Source: Collinsella sp. (GTDB lineage: Bacteria; Actinomycetota; Coriobacteriia; Coriobacteriales; Coriobacteriaceae). Taken from it: 45,104 bases of DNA. Shown in pieces: positions 43,398-45,104 of this stretch; the stretch's first letter is position 1, and each line of letters begins with the position of its first letter. Below the pieces are notes generated by a model. The model saw only the letters and a program-made list of their open reading frames with translations, did no database searches and was not told the origin of the DNA. A program made the translations under genes and the position numbers. The DNA lies in contig DXZQ01000023.1 of NCBI GenBank assembly GCA_019419585.1, forward strand, positions 1 through 45,104. Reading direction: 5' to 3'.

Positions 43398-43470
43398 GGG
43401 CCGTTAGCTCAGCTGGCAGAGCAGGGGACTTTTAATCCCAAGGTCCAGGGTTCGAACCCCTGACGGCCCA
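43398..43470 (+). tRNA. tRNA-Lys (UUU)
   Basis: Acceptor GGGCCGT/ACGGCCC, anticodon loop CTTTTAA with TTT, T-arm CAGGGTTCGAACCCCTG, discriminator A at 43470. The next bases are CCCA, so CCA is not encoded as such. The 3' part recurs at 43633. Confidence 0.95.
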
Positions 43471-43478
43471 CCCAAAGA
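43454..43478 (+). repeat. 25-bp direct repeat, copy 1 (3' end of tRNA-Lys)
   Basis: Runs from the T-loop to 8 nt past the tRNA. Identical to 43633-43657. This arrangement, a tRNA 3' end duplicated downstream, is how integrase-type elements leave their attachment sites. Confidence 0.85.
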
Positions 43479-43484
43479 TTGTTG

Positions 43485-43515
43485 AGACGGTCAACTTCGG
43501 TTGGCCGTCTTTTTT
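43485..43515 (+). terminator. Terminator of tRNA-Lys
   Basis: AGACGGTCAAC, loop TTCG, GTTGGCCGTCT, then a T-run; 11-bp stem with one G-U pair. Confidence 0.92.
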
Positions 43516-43528
43516 GTCGCCCTTTCAT

Positions 43529-43657
43529 GGGTTCGAACCCGTCGGGGCGCGGAGCTGAGTAAACGCGTGAGCGTTTGCCAGCGCAGCGCGCAAGGCGCGA
43601 AAGCGCCGCAGCGGCAGCCTGCGGAGCAGGCTGAACCCCTGACGGCCCACCCAAAGA
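43529..43657. repeat. tRNA-tail hairpin element next to tRNA-Lys
   Basis: In order: palindrome GGGTTCGAACCC (43529-43540), the core of the tRNA-Lys T-arm; hairpin AAACGC-GTGA-GCGTTT (43561-43576); hairpin GGCGC-GAAA-GCGCC (43594-43607), containing GCGAAAGC; hairpin AGCCTGC-GGA-GCAGGCT (about 43616-43632); then the 25-bp repeat of the tRNA-Lys 3' end (43633-43657). The order and spacing parallel 31896-32032, including the shared words GTAAACGCG/ATAAACGCG, GCAAGG before the second hairpin and CCGCAGC after it. Confidence 0.85.
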
Positions 43658-43669
43658 AAGGAAAACGAA

Positions 43670-44467
43670 ATGAAAACAGATAGATACGGAATTAACGGCA
43701 GCACATTAAAGATAATAGCAGCCATTTCGATGGTTCTCGATCATGTAAGCAGGATCGTCCTGACCAATGGAATTATGACTCACGCATCGTACAGTCAGAT
43801 ATCAGACGAACAGTGGGCGATTCTAAGCGAGGCTTCGGATGTGCTTCATGTTCTTGGCAGAATTGCATTTCCCATATTTTGCTTTTTGATAGTTGAGGGA
43901 TTTTTGCATACTCATGACATAAAGAAGTACCTGCGAAATATGCTTGTCTTCGCAATCATTGCGGAGCCCATATACGATTTCGTTCAAACCGGGCAACTAT
44001 TCGACCTTCGGCAACAAAATGTTATGTGTGAGCTCCTGCTTTCCTTGGTCTTTTTGATTATTCTGGAAAAGATACGAAGCCTTTCAAAATGGAAGAGATG
44101 CATCGCAGAAATTGCTCTGATTGTTTTGACAGCACTGGCAGCTGAATACACTAAACTAGATGGCGGTGTGTATGGCATTCTGCTTGTGGCTGCATTCTAT
44201 TTATTCCACGACAGCAAGGGCAAGATGTTCTTTGCTGCAGTATGCGCAGTGCTCCTTTCGTCATGCCATATAGTTGGCGGCGGATTTGAGCTTGCTGCAG
44301 CTAATGTACTTAATCCTGATGTTGCTGCCGCGGTTGTTTCGTTGCTGTTTATCAATCTTTATAATGGTAAGCGAGGGCTGAAGCTCAAATATTTCTTCTA
44401 CATTTTCTATCCGGCACATCTTGCTCTGCTTTATGGTGTCTCACTTATTGTTTTGAACTGTCTTTAA
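43670..44467 (+). CDS. TraX-family membrane protein
   Basis: 265 residues. Starts with STLKIIAAISMVLDHVSRI and has GRIAFPIFCFLIVEGFLHT, the hallmark of TraX (F-pilin acetylase family), with eight or so hydrophobic segments. ATG after AAAGGA, 12 nt past the tRNA-Lys tail repeat. The gene is clearly richer in A+T than everything upstream (codons such as ATA, AAA, TTT), consistent with acquisition at the tRNA. No other conjugation genes are visible. The role in chromosomes is unknown. Confidence 0.88.
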   Translation: MKTDRYGINGSTLKIIAAISMVLDHVSRIVLTNGIMTHASYSQISDEQWAILSEASDVLHVLGRIAFPIFCFLIVEGFLHTHDIKKYLRNMLVFAIIAEPIYDFVQTGQLFDLRQQNVMCELLLSLVFLIILEKIRSLSKWKRCIAEIALIVLTALAAEYTKLDGGVYGILLVAAFYLFHDSKGKMFFAAVCAVLLSSCHIVGGGFELAAANVLNPDVAAAVVSLLFINLYNGKRGLKLKYFFYIFYPAHLALLYGVSLIVLNCL

Positions 44468-44489
44468 AAACTCTCAAACAAGTCTCTGA

Positions 44490-44753
44490 AAACGGAAACA
44501 AATTGACCCTAAGACTGCTTGTGAATTTCCGGAAGACCTGAGAGATGCGAGGATAGGCAACGAGGGCTGCAGAGAGATGCTTCTCAGTTCTCTGGCGGAT
44601 CGCACGTATCTGTATGAGGATCACTTCCACACACTCATTAATAACAGTGATAAACACGGCAGATCCTCAAAACATGAGGCTGTGGAGGTCGAACGATGCT
44701 TCGAAAGCATGAATGGCAGCGAGAAAATGAGTTCGGAAGCGCCCTCTGGATGA
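44490..44753 (+). pseudogene. Possible gene remnant downstream of traX
   Basis: An open frame of 87 codons with a protein-like composition (PEDLRDARIGNEGCREMLL is a sample) but no start codon until ATG 44577, which has no ribosome site. It could be the end of a gene cut at integration, or chance. No family recognised. Confidence 0.2.
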
Positions 44754-44771
44754 TCCAGCATAGAATAGAAA

Positions 44772-44799
44772 GCGATCGGCTCCGGCTGGTCGCTTTTTT
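44772..44799 (+). terminator. Terminator-like hairpin
   Basis: GCGATCGGC, loop TCCG, GCTGGTCGC (G-U pairs), then TTTTTT. It is followed at 13 nt by GGGTTCGAACCC (44813-44824), as at tRNA-Lys, but there is no tRNA in front of it. Confidence 0.75.
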
Positions 44800-44812
44800 G
44801 TTGCCGCGCCAC

Positions 44813-44824
44813 GGGTTCGAACCC
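44813..44824. repeat. T-arm-like palindrome without a tRNA
   Basis: GGGTTCGAACCC, identical to 43529-43540. Both lie exactly 13 nt after the T-run of a terminator. No hairpin array or tRNA tail is visible behind this one. Confidence 0.6.
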
Positions 44825-44841
44825 GAACTTCTCTATATATA

Positions 44842-44994
44842 AGAACGCTTGGCGAACAAAACCTGCCTTTTACCGACGGGAAACAAATAGCTGATGCTTT
44901 TGGAGTAAAGTGGCGCTCCAGAGATGACCGATGCCTTAACACCTATAAACCAGCTGGTCATCGCCAATATCAGAAGCCAATGCTTCAGTTTTAA
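44842..44994 (+). pseudogene. Possible C-terminal gene fragment
   Basis: A frame open from 44764 reads, in part, LGEQNLPFTDGKQIADAFG and ends TAA at 44992-44994. It looks protein-like but has no start codon with a ribosome site and passes through the terminator hairpin upstream. Not recognised. From 44995 to 45104 I see no gene. Confidence 0.2.
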
Positions 44995-45104
44995 CCTCAG
45001 TGATGCGACTGAGGGACCTATTCATTTGTGAACAAAATATGGAGTGCGCGATTCCCGCCCCCGGAACCCCTCCGGTCTGGCAATATATCTCCTTGCCGCG
45101 CGGC

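Overview
The window is the replication-origin region of a high-GC member of the Coriobacteriia (Actinomycetota), most likely Collinsella or a close relative. This reading rests on gene order (rpmH-rnpA-yidD-yidC-khpB-rsmG-parA-parB facing right; dnaA-dnaN-recF-dciA-gyrB-gyrA facing left), on a DUF721/DciA gene between recF and gyrB, on GC-rich codon use and on Ala/Glu-rich proteins. The genus is an inference from gene content, not a database match.

Layout. Positions 1-403 hold a leftward tRNA-Ile/Ala/Ile cluster. A very large palindrome (451-636) separates it from gyrA. From 704 to 11837 everything reads leftward: gyrA, gyrB, dciA, recF, dnaN, dnaA and an unusual gene for a GHKL ATPase joined through a Gln/Pro/Tyr-rich linker to a winged helix. 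Origin-like sequence lies on both sides of this last pair. One part is between dnaA and dnaN, with an AT-rich stretch, DnaA-trio-like triplets and variant DnaA boxes. The other is between the GHKL gene and rpmH, with TTTTCAACA-type boxes. From 12183 to 17222 the rightward rpmH...parB block follows, with three perfect parS sites in front of parA. Its rsmG-parB part is visibly poorer in GC, and two identical 12-bp palindromes lie 3.5 kb apart around khpB-parB.

From 17.4 to 28 kb: rlmN (leftward); ddl and a DnaQ-DinG exonuclease/helicase fusion (rightward); a PafB/PafC-like pair of WYL regulators (leftward, convergent with dinG); and a 1065-residue membrane protein that looks like an M28 peptidase fold split by a huge acidic disordered insert and lacking several metal ligands. 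A leftward 1143-residue LPATG adhesin with a Cys-Gln thioester domain and about six Cna-B/SpaA repeats occupies 28.0-31.5 kb.

From 31.7 kb: tRNA-Gly with duplicated 3' ends and small hairpins behind it, purB, an operon of a solute-binding protein and a GGDEF sensor, a TSCPD protein followed by a Tat lipoprotein, a two-component system, purC with a membrane protein, an M29 aminopeptidase, tRNA-Lys with a second hairpin element of the same design, then an AT-rich traX-like gene and about 640 bases of apparently degraded sequence.

The most unusual signals are the two tRNA-tail hairpin elements (31.85-32.16 kb and 43.45-43.66 kb), the GHKL/winged-helix gene upstream of dnaA, the degenerate M28-like protein, and a Phe at the quinolone-resistance position of GyrA.
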